Assembly: GCA_017456285.1 (NCBI GenBank)
Contig: JAFTJQ010000022.1
Coordinates: forward strand, 1 to 36,983
DNA length: 36,983 nucleotides
Source of the DNA: Lentisphaeria bacterium
GTDB lineage: Bacteria > Verrucomicrobiota > Lentisphaeria > Victivallales > Victivallaceae
Direction of reading: 5' to 3'
Part shown: positions 11,574 to 20,054 of the stretch, in pieces
How the letters are laid out: each line of letters starts with the position of its first letter
How positions within the stretch are numbered: the first letter of the stretch is position 1
Translations under genes and position numbers: made by a program
The notes under the pieces: model-generated
Seen by the model: only the letters and a program-made list of their open reading frames with translations
Databases searched by the model: none
Told to the model about the DNA's origin: nothing

Positions 11574-11665
11574 ATGACGGTGTAATGGCGAGACGAGTTT
11601 GGTTAACTCGCCACCGTGGAATAGCATATCACCGTCATGAGAGAGCAAGACAGAAGTCTTGCTCT
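11574..11665. repeat. Nested and adjacent hairpins
   Basis: ATGACGGTG (11574-11582) pairs with CACCGTCAT (11630-11638), enclosing GGCGAG (11587-11592)/CTCGCC (11607-11612). A separate perfect 10-bp stem, AGAGCAAGAC (11642-11651) with GTCTTGCTCT (11656-11665), follows. No gene is visible in 11371-11848; all of it is repeats, hairpins and the terminator of the minus-strand gene. Confidence 0.6.
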
Positions 11666-11759
11666 GGATCCAGTATAAGAACCATTAGGTTCGCGTTTAG
11701 TCGCACTTTATGTGCGATACAAACCGTAATTCTTAATTATGAATTATAAATTATGCATT

Positions 11760-11794
11760 AAAAAAATAGTGGAGCGAAAAATTTTTCGCTCCAC
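11760..11794 (-). terminator. Rho-independent terminator of the Sel1/LRR gene
   Basis: The perfect 26-bp palindrome GTGGAGCGAAAAA/TTTTTCGCTCCAC (11769-11794) is followed on the minus strand by TA and seven T. It sits 55 bp beyond the stop codon of the minus-strand gene. Confidence 0.85.
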
Positions 11795-11848
11795 ACAAAC
11801 TATAATTACCTATCTTCCACAGCCTTGGCAAAGGAAGATGAATTTTAT

Positions 11849-14800
11849 TTAGTATTTTATGACCTCACAATCAAATGGGAATGCGTAGACTACAATTGCA
11901 CAATTCTTCGGCACTCGAACTTCTTTTAAATTTTTGCAACCAAAAAACGCCTCAAATCCAATTGTAGTCACGCTATTTGGTATTGTCACGCTTTGCAATT
12001 TGTAGCAATTATTAAACGCCCTTTTTCCAATTGTTGTCACGCTATTTGGAATTACCACGCTTTGCAATTTGTAGCAATTATAAAATGCACTATTTCCAAT
12101 TTCAGTCACGCCATTCCCAATTGTCACGCTTTGCAAATTGTCGCAACTCTCAAACGCACACTTCCCAATTGTCGTTACGCTATCTGGGATTACCACGCTT
12201 TGCAATTTGTAGCACCACCCAAACGCCACATCTCCAATTGTTGTCACGCTATCTGGGATTACCACGCTTTGCAAATTATAGCAACCAGAAAACGCCTCCT
12301 CTCCAATTGTAGTCACGCTATCTGGAATAACACATTTAGTGATATTTTTATTATTACATTCCACTAATGTTTTATAATCTCTTGAAAATCTCATACCTTG
12401 CGTTGCCGCAATACATATCTTTAATAATTCTTTTGCTTGTTTATGATTGTTTGAACTTGCTTTTTCAAGTAAAACAACAGCTTGTTCATAATCACCTTTG
12501 TCAAAATAATATTTACCTAAAACATATTGAGCCTCCGCATATCCTTGATCTGCCGATTTTTTAAGCCATAAAATTGCATTAGTATCATCCTTGTTCTCTA
12601 AATAATATTTACCCAAAACACATTGGGCTTCTGCATAACCTTGCTCGGCTGATTTTTCAAACCATAATATTGCATTAGCATCATCCTTGTTCTCTAAATA
12701 ATATTTACCCAAAACACATTGGGCTTCCGCATAACCTTGCTCGGCTGATTTTTCAAACCATAACATTGCATTAGTATCATCTTTTTGTGATAAAAAATAT
12801 TTTCCTAACTCACATTGTGCTTTTGCATCATTCTTTTCTGTTGCCAATATATAAATACTGATTTCTTCTGATTCAAGTTGTTGTTTTGCTTCGCTATGTC
12901 CCTGTTCTGCCGACTTGCGATACCATTTTACCGCTTCAGCTATATTTTTTGTAACACCATCGCCATTTTTATAACATACACCCAAACTATATTGAGCTTC
13001 TGCAAATCCTTGCTCGGCTGATTTTTGCAACCACGACATCGCACCACTTTGATTGCCTTGTTCTGAATAATATTTGTATAATTCATATTGGGCTTTGAGA
13101 TCATTCTTTTCCGTTGCCAAAATATAAAGACTGATTTCTTCGGATGCAAGTTGTTTTTTTGCTTCGCTATGTCCATGTTCTGCTGCTTTACGATACCATT
13201 TTACCGCTTCAGTATAGTTTTCAAATACTTCTATTCCAGTGTAATATAAATTACCTAACAAATATTGAGCTTCTGCATAGCCTTGGTCTGCCGATTTTTG
13301 CAACCATTGCATAGCACTATTTGAATTACCTTGTTCAATACCTTGTTCTAAATAATATTCACCCAAATCACATTGAGCCTTTGCATCATTCTTTTCTGTT
13401 GCCAATATATAAAGGCTGATTTCTTCTGATTCAAGTTGTTTTTTTGCTTCGCTATGTCCTTGCACGGCTGCTTTACGATACCACTTGATAGCTTCTACAT
13501 AATTTTTAGAATTATAGTAGAACTCTGCCATTTGATATTGAGCAACAGCATATCCGTTTTCTGCTGATTTTTGCAACCACGACATAGCACTACTTTGATT
13601 GCCTTGTTCTGAATAATATTTGTATAATTCATATTGGGCTTTGACATCACTCTTCTCAGTCGCCAAAATATAAAGACTAATTTCTTCTGATTCAAGCTGT
13701 TTTTTTGCTTCTGCATGGTTTTGTTCTGACGCCTTGCGATACCATTTTACCGCTTCAGTATAGTTTTTAAATACTTCTATTCCAGTGTAATATAAATTAC
13801 CTAACAAATATTGAGCTTCTACATAGCCTTGGTCTGCCGATTTTTGCAACCATTGCATAGCACTATTTGAATTACCTTGTTCTAAATAATATTTTCCTAA
13901 TTCATATTGCGCATTTGCAAATCCCTGCTCTGCCGCATTGCAATACCATTTTACAGCTTCGACATAATCTTTCTTTTCAAAATAATATTTACCCAATTCA
14001 TATTGGGCAATCTCATGTCCCTTGTCGGCTGATTTGTGATAATATTCAATGGCTTGCTTATAATTACCTTTTTCATAATATTTTTTTGCAGTTTTATATT
14101 GATAGAAGGCGGAAGAAAAATACATTACTAAAATTACAACAATTGTCACAATGGTTCCAACTATAACTCCAATAGTTTTTAATATTTTTTTACGGCTTTT
14201 CTTTTCTAACTTTTCGATATCCTCGAAAGGAGTTATTAATTCTACTGTAAGTATTTTTTGCTCGTCAGTATTTTCAAAATAAAAATTATACAGAACATTA
14301 CATTCTTCTTCCAATCTTTTTTCTATTTTTTCCCGAGTATCAACATCCAAACGAAGCACTCCCCATACGCGGATATATCGTTCTAACAATCTAATTCTAT
14401 GAGTACGTTCGTTACGATATTGCAAATCTCTGTTGCGTCTTCGCAGGTCTTCTTCCTCCCATAATAAACTAAATTTAAATTTTTCTTTTAATTTTTCATC
14501 TGCATAATAAGATGCCATCCAAAATGTTTTATTATCCAAAAAATTTGAAATTTTATCAAAATTATCTTCATCATTCCAGTTGCTTTCTGCTAAAAATTTA
14601 TAAAAATATGCCCAACCATTTTTTGGATTCTTTTCAATAAGTTTATCACAATATTCAATTACCGATTTAAAATCACTTGATTTCATGAAAGATTTTACTC
14701 TTTGTAATAATGGTTCTTTTTTTTCAGTTGCATTATTTTGTTTATCAATTTCAGTTATATCCATGTTCGGATTTGTAAGAATTGTAATTATGTCAATCAC

Positions 14801-15061
14801 GACCCAAATAACAGAAAAAAGTAAAGTACACACAAAGATAGTTAACAATAATTGCAATATTCCCTTCTTTTTATCTCCTGCATAAAAACTATGTATCCCT
14901 AATCCGCCCAAAAAAACAGCCAAAATAATATATGTCATTCTCCTCTCTTTTAATTCTTTTAATTTTTCATCAACTATCCTACCACAATTATGACATACTT
15001 TTGCGTTCACATGAATTTGCTCAAAGCAATACGGACACTCTTTAAATTCCATTTCCGACAT
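11849..15061 (-). CDS. Zinc-ribbon/TM2/Sel1-repeat/BspA-LRR membrane protein
   Basis: This is a 1070-residue multidomain protein. Residues 9-26 form a CxxC-CxxC zinc ribbon (C9, C12, C23, C26). Residues 42-97 are a TM2 domain with two membrane segments (LGGLGIHSFYAG). A charged helical region follows, with a third membrane segment at about 296-318 (VIVGTIVTIVVILVMYF). Residues from about 321 to 880 are Sel1/TPR-like repeats (for example AEAQYxLGxxYY and EAVKWYRKAAEQGHSEAK). Residues 906-1070 are seven 23-residue BspA-type leucine-rich repeats (VVIPDSVTTIGxxAF). There is no cleavable signal peptide. Sel1 repeats bind protein partners and BspA LRRs are usually surface or adhesive, so the topology is puzzling. 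Near-identical internal DNA repeats show recent expansion. AAGGGAG precedes the ATG. It appears monocistronic; its function is unknown. Confidence 0.9.
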   Translation of the reverse strand: MSEMEFKECPYCFEQIHVNAKVCHNCGRIVDEKLKELKERRMTYIILAVFLGGLGIHSFYAGDKKKGILQLLLTIFVCTLLFSVIWVVIDIITILTNPNMDITEIDKQNNATEKKEPLLQRVKSFMKSSDFKSVIEYCDKLIEKNPKNGWAYFYKFLAESNWNDEDNFDKISNFLDNKTFWMASYYADEKLKEKFKFSLLWEEEDLRRRNRDLQYRNERTHRIRLLERYIRVWGVLRLDVDTREKIEKRLEEECNVLYNFYFENTDEQKILTVELITPFEDIEKLEKKSRKKILKTIGVIVGTIVTIVVILVMYFSSAFYQYKTAKKYYEKGNYKQAIEYYHKSADKGHEIAQYELGKYYFEKKDYVEAVKWYCNAAEQGFANAQYELGKYYLEQGNSNSAMQWLQKSADQGYVEAQYLLGNLYYTGIEVFKNYTEAVKWYRKASEQNHAEAKKQLESEEISLYILATEKSDVKAQYELYKYYSEQGNQSSAMSWLQKSAENGYAVAQYQMAEFYYNSKNYVEAIKWYRKAAVQGHSEAKKQLESEEISLYILATEKNDAKAQCDLGEYYLEQGIEQGNSNSAMQWLQKSADQGYAEAQYLLGNLYYTGIEVFENYTEAVKWYRKAAEHGHSEAKKQLASEEISLYILATEKNDLKAQYELYKYYSEQGNQSGAMSWLQKSAEQGFAEAQYSLGVCYKNGDGVTKNIAEAVKWYRKSAEQGHSEAKQQLESEEISIYILATEKNDAKAQCELGKYFLSQKDDTNAMLWFEKSAEQGYAEAQCVLGKYYLENKDDANAILWFEKSAEQGYAEAQCVLGKYYLENKDDTNAILWLKKSADQGYAEAQYVLGKYYFDKGDYEQAVVLLEKASSNNHKQAKELLKICIAATQGMRFSRDYKTLVECNNKNITKCVIPDSVTTIGEEAFSGCYNLQSVVIPDSVTTIGDVAFGWCYKLQSVVIPDSVTTIGKCAFESCDNLQSVTIGNGVTEIGNSAFYNCYKLQSVVIPNSVTTIGKRAFNNCYKLQSVTIPNSVTTIGFEAFFGCKNLKEVRVPKNCAIVVYAFPFDCEVIKY
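11852..12346 (-). repeat. Seven 69-bp LRR-encoding repeats
   Basis: The repeats encode 23-residue BspA-type LRR units at residues 906-1070 of the minus-strand protein. The middle copies are very similar at DNA level (CACGCTTTGCAA and GCAACAATTGG-like segments recur every 69 bp). The last unit is degenerate. Confidence 0.8.
12586..12777 (-). repeat. Two 96-bp tandem repeats inside the Sel1 region
   Basis: Copies at 12586-12681 and 12682-12777 are almost identical and encode a 32-residue Sel1-type unit (WFEKSAEQGYAEAQCVLGKY core). Divergence appears only near the end of the second copy. This is a recent in-frame duplication. Confidence 0.8.
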
Positions 15062-15103
15062 AATAAACTCCCTTGTTTTTTTATCTTATAAATTGCACAA
15101 AAC

Positions 15104-15131
15104 ATCTTAATACAGAGCAGATAATTATCAA
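15104..15131 (-). promoter_or_regulatory. Candidate promoter of the Sel1/LRR gene
   Basis: On the minus strand, TTGATA (15126-15131) and TAAGAT (15104-15109) are 16 bp apart, about 43 bp before the start codon. Confidence 0.4.
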
Positions 15132-15211
15132 TAACAATATCGATAGATAATATAACATGTAAAAAAAATTTTACAAACTTATCCAATTGATTTTTTATAG
15201 TTTTTTGAAAA

Positions 15212-15475
15212 GGAGATTTGAGTGGCGTCGAAAATCTCCGTTAGTTGGCAAACCGTGGCAAAAGATAAAAGCATCATTCCGCAAAAAAGCGGGATGATGT
15301 CTTTTTATATTTTGCCACATTTACACTCACCAAACCGCCTGCGACCTACCAAACTCACAAGTACTTCCGTCCAGCCTGATGGCTGGTTGCATGGGGTATG
15401 GGGGGCTGCAACCAAGCCACCCATAAAAACAAAAAAATGGAATTTAGAGTTTTGTGAAGCAAAACTATAAATTCC
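15212..15475. repeat. Series of hairpins in an intergenic region
   Basis: Successive inverted repeats are: GGAGATTT/AAATCTCC (15212-15239); a long imperfect stem with about 28-bp arms starting GTGGCAAAA and ending TTTTGCCAC (15255-15318); CCAGCC/GGCTGG (15371-15386), which overlaps and competes with GGTTGCA/TGCAACC (15385-15413); and a 16-bp stem with one mismatch (15439-15475). No convincing gene is present in 15062-15540. Confidence 0.65.
15272..15306 (+). terminator. Terminator-like hairpin without an obvious upstream gene
   Basis: CATCATTCCGC (15272-15282) pairs with GCGGGATGATG (15289-15299) around six A, followed by TCTTTTTA. It has the form of a rho-independent terminator on the plus strand, but no plus-strand gene lies upstream in 15062-15271. 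It may end a small untranslated RNA or be part of the larger hairpin 15255-15318. Confidence 0.5.
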
Positions 15476-15481
15476 AATCTC

Positions 15482-15552
15482 GGTCAAGTGCTGTTGCCCT
15501 TGCGTAGAGGGGGTTATAGTGGAAAGGTAGCGTTAGCCTCCCCCTAAAAAAA
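15482..15552 (+). repeat. Structured repeat, second copy of the 182-240 element
   Basis: GGTCAAG (15482), CCTTGCGTAG (about 15498), an AGGGGG/CCCCCT stem (15508-15513 with 15540-15545), GCGTTAG (15530-15536) and seven A occur in the same order as in 182-240. The stem arms and loop length differ between the copies. Confidence 0.5.
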
Positions 15553-15744
15553 GACAGCATTAGTTGCGAAACAATTTTTGCTTTTGAGATATATTGTATC
15601 AAGGATTTGTCGCGAGGGGGGGAGAGAATTGGTTTGCTCTTTTGGGCGGTATTGATTTGGGTAAAGTAATTTGTAGTTTTGTTCTTCTTTGGATTTTATA
15701 CCGGTTTTTTCAATGATAAGTTTCCATGCTTCATTTTCAGACAT
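15544..15744 (-). CDS. Possible small hypothetical protein or gene remnant
   Basis: This is a 66-residue open frame with start MSENEAWKLIIEKTG and no recognised family. The first 50 residues have ordinary hydrophilic composition, but the end runs into the structured repeat at 15482-15552, and only a weak AGG lies before the ATG. It could be a small gene, or the 5' part of a gene cut by the repeat element. The call is weak. Confidence 0.25.
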   Translation of the reverse strand: MSENEAWKLIIEKTGIKSKEEQNYKLLYPNQYRPKEQTNSLPPSRQILDTIYLKSKNCFATNAVFF

Positions 15745-15875
15745 CCAACCTATCGAGGGGATTTTCCCGGTTAATTTGAATTGACATCAACTGTAACACA
15801 GATTTTCCCGACCCAACATAACTAACATTGAAAAACAGCATATCGCCAAGACGAAATAACACATATAAAAAAGGA

Positions 15876-15920
15876 AATTATACTATGCATTTTCCCTTTA
15901 TTGCACTATATTAATATTAA
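15876..15920 (+). promoter_or_regulatory. Promoter block of the symporter gene (matches 20932-20976)
   Basis: TATATT (15907-15912) is a good -10 box. Exactly 17 bp upstream, where a -35 box belongs, is TATGCA (15884-15889) in the context ATACTATGCA. About four fifths of the bases from AAAT (15878) to TATATTA are shared without gaps with the block before the GH127 gene. The 5' leader would be about 43 nt in each. A missing -35 consensus with a conserved motif in its place suggests activator dependence, possibly on the AraC protein at 20055. Confidence 0.6.
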
Positions 15921-15961
15921 TAATGAATTAAAGCAATAATTTACCGAAGAAAGGAGTTTTT

Positions 15962-17983
15962 ATGAATTTACACTGGATTGATTGGCTGATTTTAGGAACT
16001 ATTTTGCTCTTGCTTATATTATTTACTGTGCATAGCCGACAATATGTACGAAGTGTTGCGGATTTTATCGCCGCCAATAGAGTCGGCAGGAGATTTTTGC
16101 TTTCAATTGCCACCGGTTTCGGCGGTGCAATATCATTGATTGCAATTTGGGAAATGACCTACAGCCGCGGATTTCCTCCTCAATGGTGGACGATTATGAG
16201 CATGCCGGTCGGGTTACTGCTGGCATTGACCGGATTTATTTTTTATCGTTTCCGTCAAACCAGATGTCTGACTATGGCACAATTTTTTGAGATTCGTTAT
16301 TCTCGACGCTTTCGATACTTTTCGGCGATTCTCTGCTGGATTTCAGGGGCATTAAATTATGGTATTTTCCCATTAATTACGGCGAGATTTGTAATTTATT
16401 TTTTCGGTTTACCTGAAAATGCATTTTGCATAGGCGATTTTGAAGTTTCATCATTATCATTAGTAATGTTAATTTATTTAGGGATTGCTCTGTATATTGC
16501 TTGTGCCGGCGGACAAGTAGCGATTATGATTACCGACTTTCTCCAAGGTTTTATGATGCTTGGGATTTTTGTCGTATTGATGGTCTTTTTCCTCTATAAA
16601 TACGGTTGGAACGATTTAATGACAGGATTACATTTTGCTCCGGAGGGGCAATCCATGATTAATCCATTCAAAACGAGTGATGTTGCAGATTTTGACGTTT
16701 GGTACTTCCTGATCGGTATTTTCAATATGATCTACAATCGAGGCAGCTGGCAAGGAAGCTCCGGTTATCAAGCCGCCGCTAAAACTCCTCACGAAATGAA
16801 AATCGGAAATGCAATCAGTTCCTGGAGAATGTTTGTTTCCAATGTTTGCTTTTTGATAATTCCTTTGAGTGCTTATGCGATTTTGCACAACTCTTTGCTC
16901 GAACCGGCATTAAGCGACAAGGTCAATACCGCTGTAGCAAATTTGCCTGAATACCTGCAAACTCAAATGGCAGTACCGATTTTTTTGGCGGAAGTATTGC
17001 CTATTGGCTTGACGGGATTAGTAGCGGTAATCATTCTTGCCTGTGCGATAAGTTGCGATGACACATATCTGCATAGTTGGGGAACTATTCTCGTGCAAGA
17101 TGTGATTTTGCCGATTCGCAACAAACCGATTACCCCCTCAAAGCACATGCTTTTATTGAGGCTTTCAATTGTCGGAGTGGCATTATTCGGATTTACATTC
17201 AGTCTTTTTGTCAATTATCTGCAAGAAAGTTTAGGAGTTAATTTTTTAATTTATATGTATTTTGCAATTACCGGTTCTATCTATTTAGGCGGTGCAGGTG
17301 CGGTTATTATCGGCGGCCTGTATTGGAAAAAAGGAACCTCTTTCGGCGCATGGTGTGCAATGATTGTCGGTACAATTATCTCCTTCGGCGGAGTTGTGAT
17401 TGAACAATGCTGGAATAGAGGCGTCAGCAATTTCCTATTATCCATATTCCCGAATTGGGAGTTTCTGCAAAACAATTTGGAGACTCCGCCATTTAATGGA
17501 CAGTGGGTATTTATGACTGCTATGGCGGCATCTTGTATTCTCTATGTAGTTGCTTCGCTTTTAGGTCCGCGGGAAAACTATGATATGGATAAGCTTTTGC
17601 ATCGCGGCAAATATCATATTGAATCTGATACTGCCCACGGAGACAGCGAAACAAACGAAAAGTCTGCGAAATTCAGTTTCTCTAAATTAATCGGCATTAC
17701 AGACGAATTTACTAAAAAAGACCGCATCCTTTATTGGGCGACTTTTTGGTGGTCTATGGGCTGGTGGATTATCTTTGTAATTGGAACAATTATTTGTTTA
17801 ATTCGAGATATTCCTGACAAGGCTTGGGAAATTTTCTGGTTTATTCAAATCTGGATGATGGTAATTATCGGAGTTGCCTGTACAATTTGGATTGCCAAAG
17901 GCGGAATCAAGGATTTATTAGCAATGTTTAAAGATTTGAAAGATATGCCGAGAGATATGACCGATGATGGCATAGTTAAGTAA
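15962..17983 (+). CDS. Sodium:solute symporter (SSS family)
   Basis: This 673-residue integral membrane transporter of the SSF/SSS type has about 13-14 hydrophobic segments. It begins with a periplasmic-out N-terminus and first helix (IDWLILGTILLLLILFTVH). SVADFIAANRVGRRFLLSIATGFGG is typical of the first repeat of sugar SSS carriers, followed by the conserved small-residue and aromatic helices. A hydrophilic loop near residues 540-590 precedes the last helices. AGAAAGGAG lies 7-8 bp before the ATG. It is the first gene of the plus-strand glycan locus and its likely importer, taking up a mono- or oligosaccharide with sodium. The substrate cannot be read from sequence; rhamnose-containing sugars are inferred from the neighbours. 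Confidence 0.93.
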   Translation: MNLHWIDWLILGTILLLLILFTVHSRQYVRSVADFIAANRVGRRFLLSIATGFGGAISLIAIWEMTYSRGFPPQWWTIMSMPVGLLLALTGFIFYRFRQTRCLTMAQFFEIRYSRRFRYFSAILCWISGALNYGIFPLITARFVIYFFGLPENAFCIGDFEVSSLSLVMLIYLGIALYIACAGGQVAIMITDFLQGFMMLGIFVVLMVFFLYKYGWNDLMTGLHFAPEGQSMINPFKTSDVADFDVWYFLIGIFNMIYNRGSWQGSSGYQAAAKTPHEMKIGNAISSWRMFVSNVCFLIIPLSAYAILHNSLLEPALSDKVNTAVANLPEYLQTQMAVPIFLAEVLPIGLTGLVAVIILACAISCDDTYLHSWGTILVQDVILPIRNKPITPSKHMLLLRLSIVGVALFGFTFSLFVNYLQESLGVNFLIYMYFAITGSIYLGGAGAVIIGGLYWKKGTSFGAWCAMIVGTIISFGGVVIEQCWNRGVSNFLLSIFPNWEFLQNNLETPPFNGQWVFMTAMAASCILYVVASLLGPRENYDMDKLLHRGKYHIESDTAHGDSETNEKSAKFSFSKLIGITDEFTKKDRILYWATFWWSMGWWIIFVIGTIICLIRDIPDKAWEIFWFIQIWMMVIIGVACTIWIAKGGIKDLLAMFKDLKDMPRDMTDDGIVK

Positions 17984-18012
17984 TTTTGATTTTTTCTGAT
18001 AACGGTACTGAT

Positions 18013-20052
18013 ATGTTGAAAGTTAATCAAAAAAACGAAAATTCAAACCCGAAAATTAACGATACTGCCAATGCAGCTCCTATGTCTCTGCACATAGATA
18101 AGCCGATTAGCGACAATATGGTTTGGCAGCATGGCAAAATAAATCGTATCTGCGGGACTGCAATTGCAGGAGAACGGGTTGATGCCCGAATTAATGGCGC
18201 AACCTATTCAACTTTTGCCTCTCCCTATAATGGCAGATTTACCATTTATATCCCTCCGCAAGCACCTGCAAGCGGACTTACTTTACAAATTTCCTGCCGC
18301 CATGAAGAAAAAACTTTTTCTGACATTGCTTTCGGCAATGTCTATTTGATTGCAGGTCAATCAAATATGGAATTTATGTTAAAACTATGCTACCCGTCCA
18401 TAGAAGCTATTGATCAAACAACTTTGCCGCATATAAGTTACTTCAAACCTCAAATAACCCTATTCCCGAGTAAACAGACTGAAATTCAAGGGCATTGGGA
18501 GAAACTTGATAGCGTCAATGCTCTCGAATTTTCCGGATTGGGGGTGTTTTTTGCCTCTCTGCTTTACCTAAAAATTTCAATTCCTATCGGCATTATTGAT
18601 ATTTCTCTCGGAGGAGTAAATTTAGAGTCATGGGTGGATTATGAGCATTTAAGTACAATAACTTTTTATCGTCAGGAATTACAGGAGTATGAACTGAAAA
18701 TTACTCGTGACCAATTACTCTGCTTGCCCAATTTGGCAGATAACGATCAAAAACTTTTTGCCGAACTTGATAAAATGTTTCCCGAAGAGCCGCACGATTC
18801 AGGCTTAACGGAAAAGTTTTACTCAAGGGATTTTGATGATAGCAAATGGGAGACAATGCGACTTCCTGACAGCTGGACTCAAGCCGGACACAATCATGCA
18901 GGGATTTTTTGGTTCAGACGAGAAATAATACTAAAACACGGCGAAGAACTGCACAATTACAAACTCCATTTGGGCGCAATTGATAAATCCGATATAACAT
19001 TTATGAACGGAACGAAAATCGGCGAATCAGGCGACATGAAAAAATTTGACGCCTGGAACAAAAAAAGAGTTTATGATATACCCAAAGGCATCATGCAAGC
19101 AGGTCGTAATATTTTAGCAATCAGAGCCGCATCATTGGTTTCAATTTGCAATGACGGCGGCTTGACCGGGCCCGCAGAAGAGATGTTTCTTATTTCTGAT
19201 GACGGTTCTATAAAATATGAACTTACCGGAATTTGGAAGTATCAGGAGACCTTTGATGCAGGAATTGAAGGTATGACCTGCATGCGGAAATTCGGCAGCG
19301 GCGGACCGAATTCATTTCACATGTTCTTTGACAATATGATTTATCCATTAGCGGCAACAGAAATTTGCGGAGTAATTTTTTATCAGGGCGAGGCTAATGC
19401 AATTTGCATGAGTCATACCTATTATGAATTACTGAAAAATATGATTGCTTCGTGGCGGCAGAACTTCCGAAATGCCGAATTACCATTTTATATTATTCAA
19501 TTGCCGAACTACCATAACCCGCATGTTTTTGCTCCACACAGTCAATGGGCGTTGATTCGTGAAGCTCAAAAAGAAGCGGCATTGCAAATGCAAGTTGATT
19601 ATATTGTTACAATCGGATTAGGTGAAGTTGATGAGTTGCATCCACGCAATAAATTGGCTGTTGCCAAAATAATTACCGACAAAGAAGGCAAAAAATTTCA
19701 TAATCAAAAAACTCCCGCAACTCCTGAATTATTGTCGGTGGAAAAAAGCAATGAAAAATTGATTTTGAAATTTTCTGAAGCTCTCCGACAGCAAGCTGTA
19801 TACGGTTTTGCTGTGAGCGGTACAGACTTGGAAGTTTTTGCTGCTCAAGCGGAATTTATAGATGATTACACTATTGCAATTTGGTCTGATGAAGTACCTG
19901 AAGCATACGCTGTGTGGTATGCATGGGCAGATAATCCCGAATTTGCAAATTTAGTAAGCAGTGAAAATATTGCCGTATCTCCATTCAGAGTTACACTTGA
20001 CGGCAAAAAAGTTATTGGTAAAAATTTAGTTCATTCATATAGTGAAAGGTAA
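18013..20052 (+). CDS. Sialate O-acetylesterase-like SGNH esterase
   Basis: From ATG 18013 this is a 679-residue protein. The SGNH block AGQSNMEF carries the nucleophile S117, FYQGEANA follows in the second half, and DELHPRNKLAVA near residue 540 supplies the catalytic Asp/His. A jelly-roll domain resembling the GH2 sugar-binding domain (SKWETMRLPDSW to NILAIRAAS, about 265-370) is inserted, as in bacterial sialate O-acetylesterases. No signal peptide is visible, so it may deacetylate imported sugars in the cytoplasm. In this rhamnose context the real substrate could be acetylated rhamnogalacturonan-type oligosaccharides and not sialate. The start is uncertain: TTG 17986, ATG 18013 and ATG 18082 are all possible and none has a good Shine-Dalgarno. 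It follows the symporter gene within 30 bp. Confidence 0.87.
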   Translation: MLKVNQKNENSNPKINDTANAAPMSLHIDKPISDNMVWQHGKINRICGTAIAGERVDARINGATYSTFASPYNGRFTIYIPPQAPASGLTLQISCRHEEKTFSDIAFGNVYLIAGQSNMEFMLKLCYPSIEAIDQTTLPHISYFKPQITLFPSKQTEIQGHWEKLDSVNALEFSGLGVFFASLLYLKISIPIGIIDISLGGVNLESWVDYEHLSTITFYRQELQEYELKITRDQLLCLPNLADNDQKLFAELDKMFPEEPHDSGLTEKFYSRDFDDSKWETMRLPDSWTQAGHNHAGIFWFRREIILKHGEELHNYKLHLGAIDKSDITFMNGTKIGESGDMKKFDAWNKKRVYDIPKGIMQAGRNILAIRAASLVSICNDGGLTGPAEEMFLISDDGSIKYELTGIWKYQETFDAGIEGMTCMRKFGSGGPNSFHMFFDNMIYPLAATEICGVIFYQGEANAICMSHTYYELLKNMIASWRQNFRNAELPFYIIQLPNYHNPHVFAPHSQWALIREAQKEAALQMQVDYIVTIGLGEVDELHPRNKLAVAKIITDKEGKKFHNQKTPATPELLSVEKSNEKLILKFSEALRQQAVYGFAVSGTDLEVFAAQAEFIDDYTIAIWSDEVPEAYAVWYAWADNPEFANLVSSENIAVSPFRVTLDGKKVIGKNLVHSYSER

Positions 20053-20054
20053 TT

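Noticed and set aside
11289-11648. 119-codon minus-strand open frame across the tRNA-Glu and repeats
   Set aside because: It is antisense to the tRNA, and its C-terminus is the familiar spurious peptide produced by reading a tRNA backwards. The remainder translates the 61-bp repeats.
11993-12367. Plus-strand frames with repetitive peptides
   Set aside because: They are shadows of the minus-strand LRR repeats; the regular 69-bp period explains their repeated motifs.
12586-13900. Assembly collapse or frameshift in the Sel1 region
   Set aside because: The frame stays open through all repeats and unit boundaries are clean, so there is no sign of error, although the copy number could still be misassembled.
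15222-15487. Open frames on both strands in the hairpin region
   Set aside because: They coincide with inverted repeats on both strands, so the open frames follow from base composition and symmetry, not from coding.
17986-18012. TTG start for the SGNH esterase
   Set aside because: No ribosome-binding site or conserved sequence supports the nine extra residues; ATG 18013 was used, with the caveat that 18082 is also possible.
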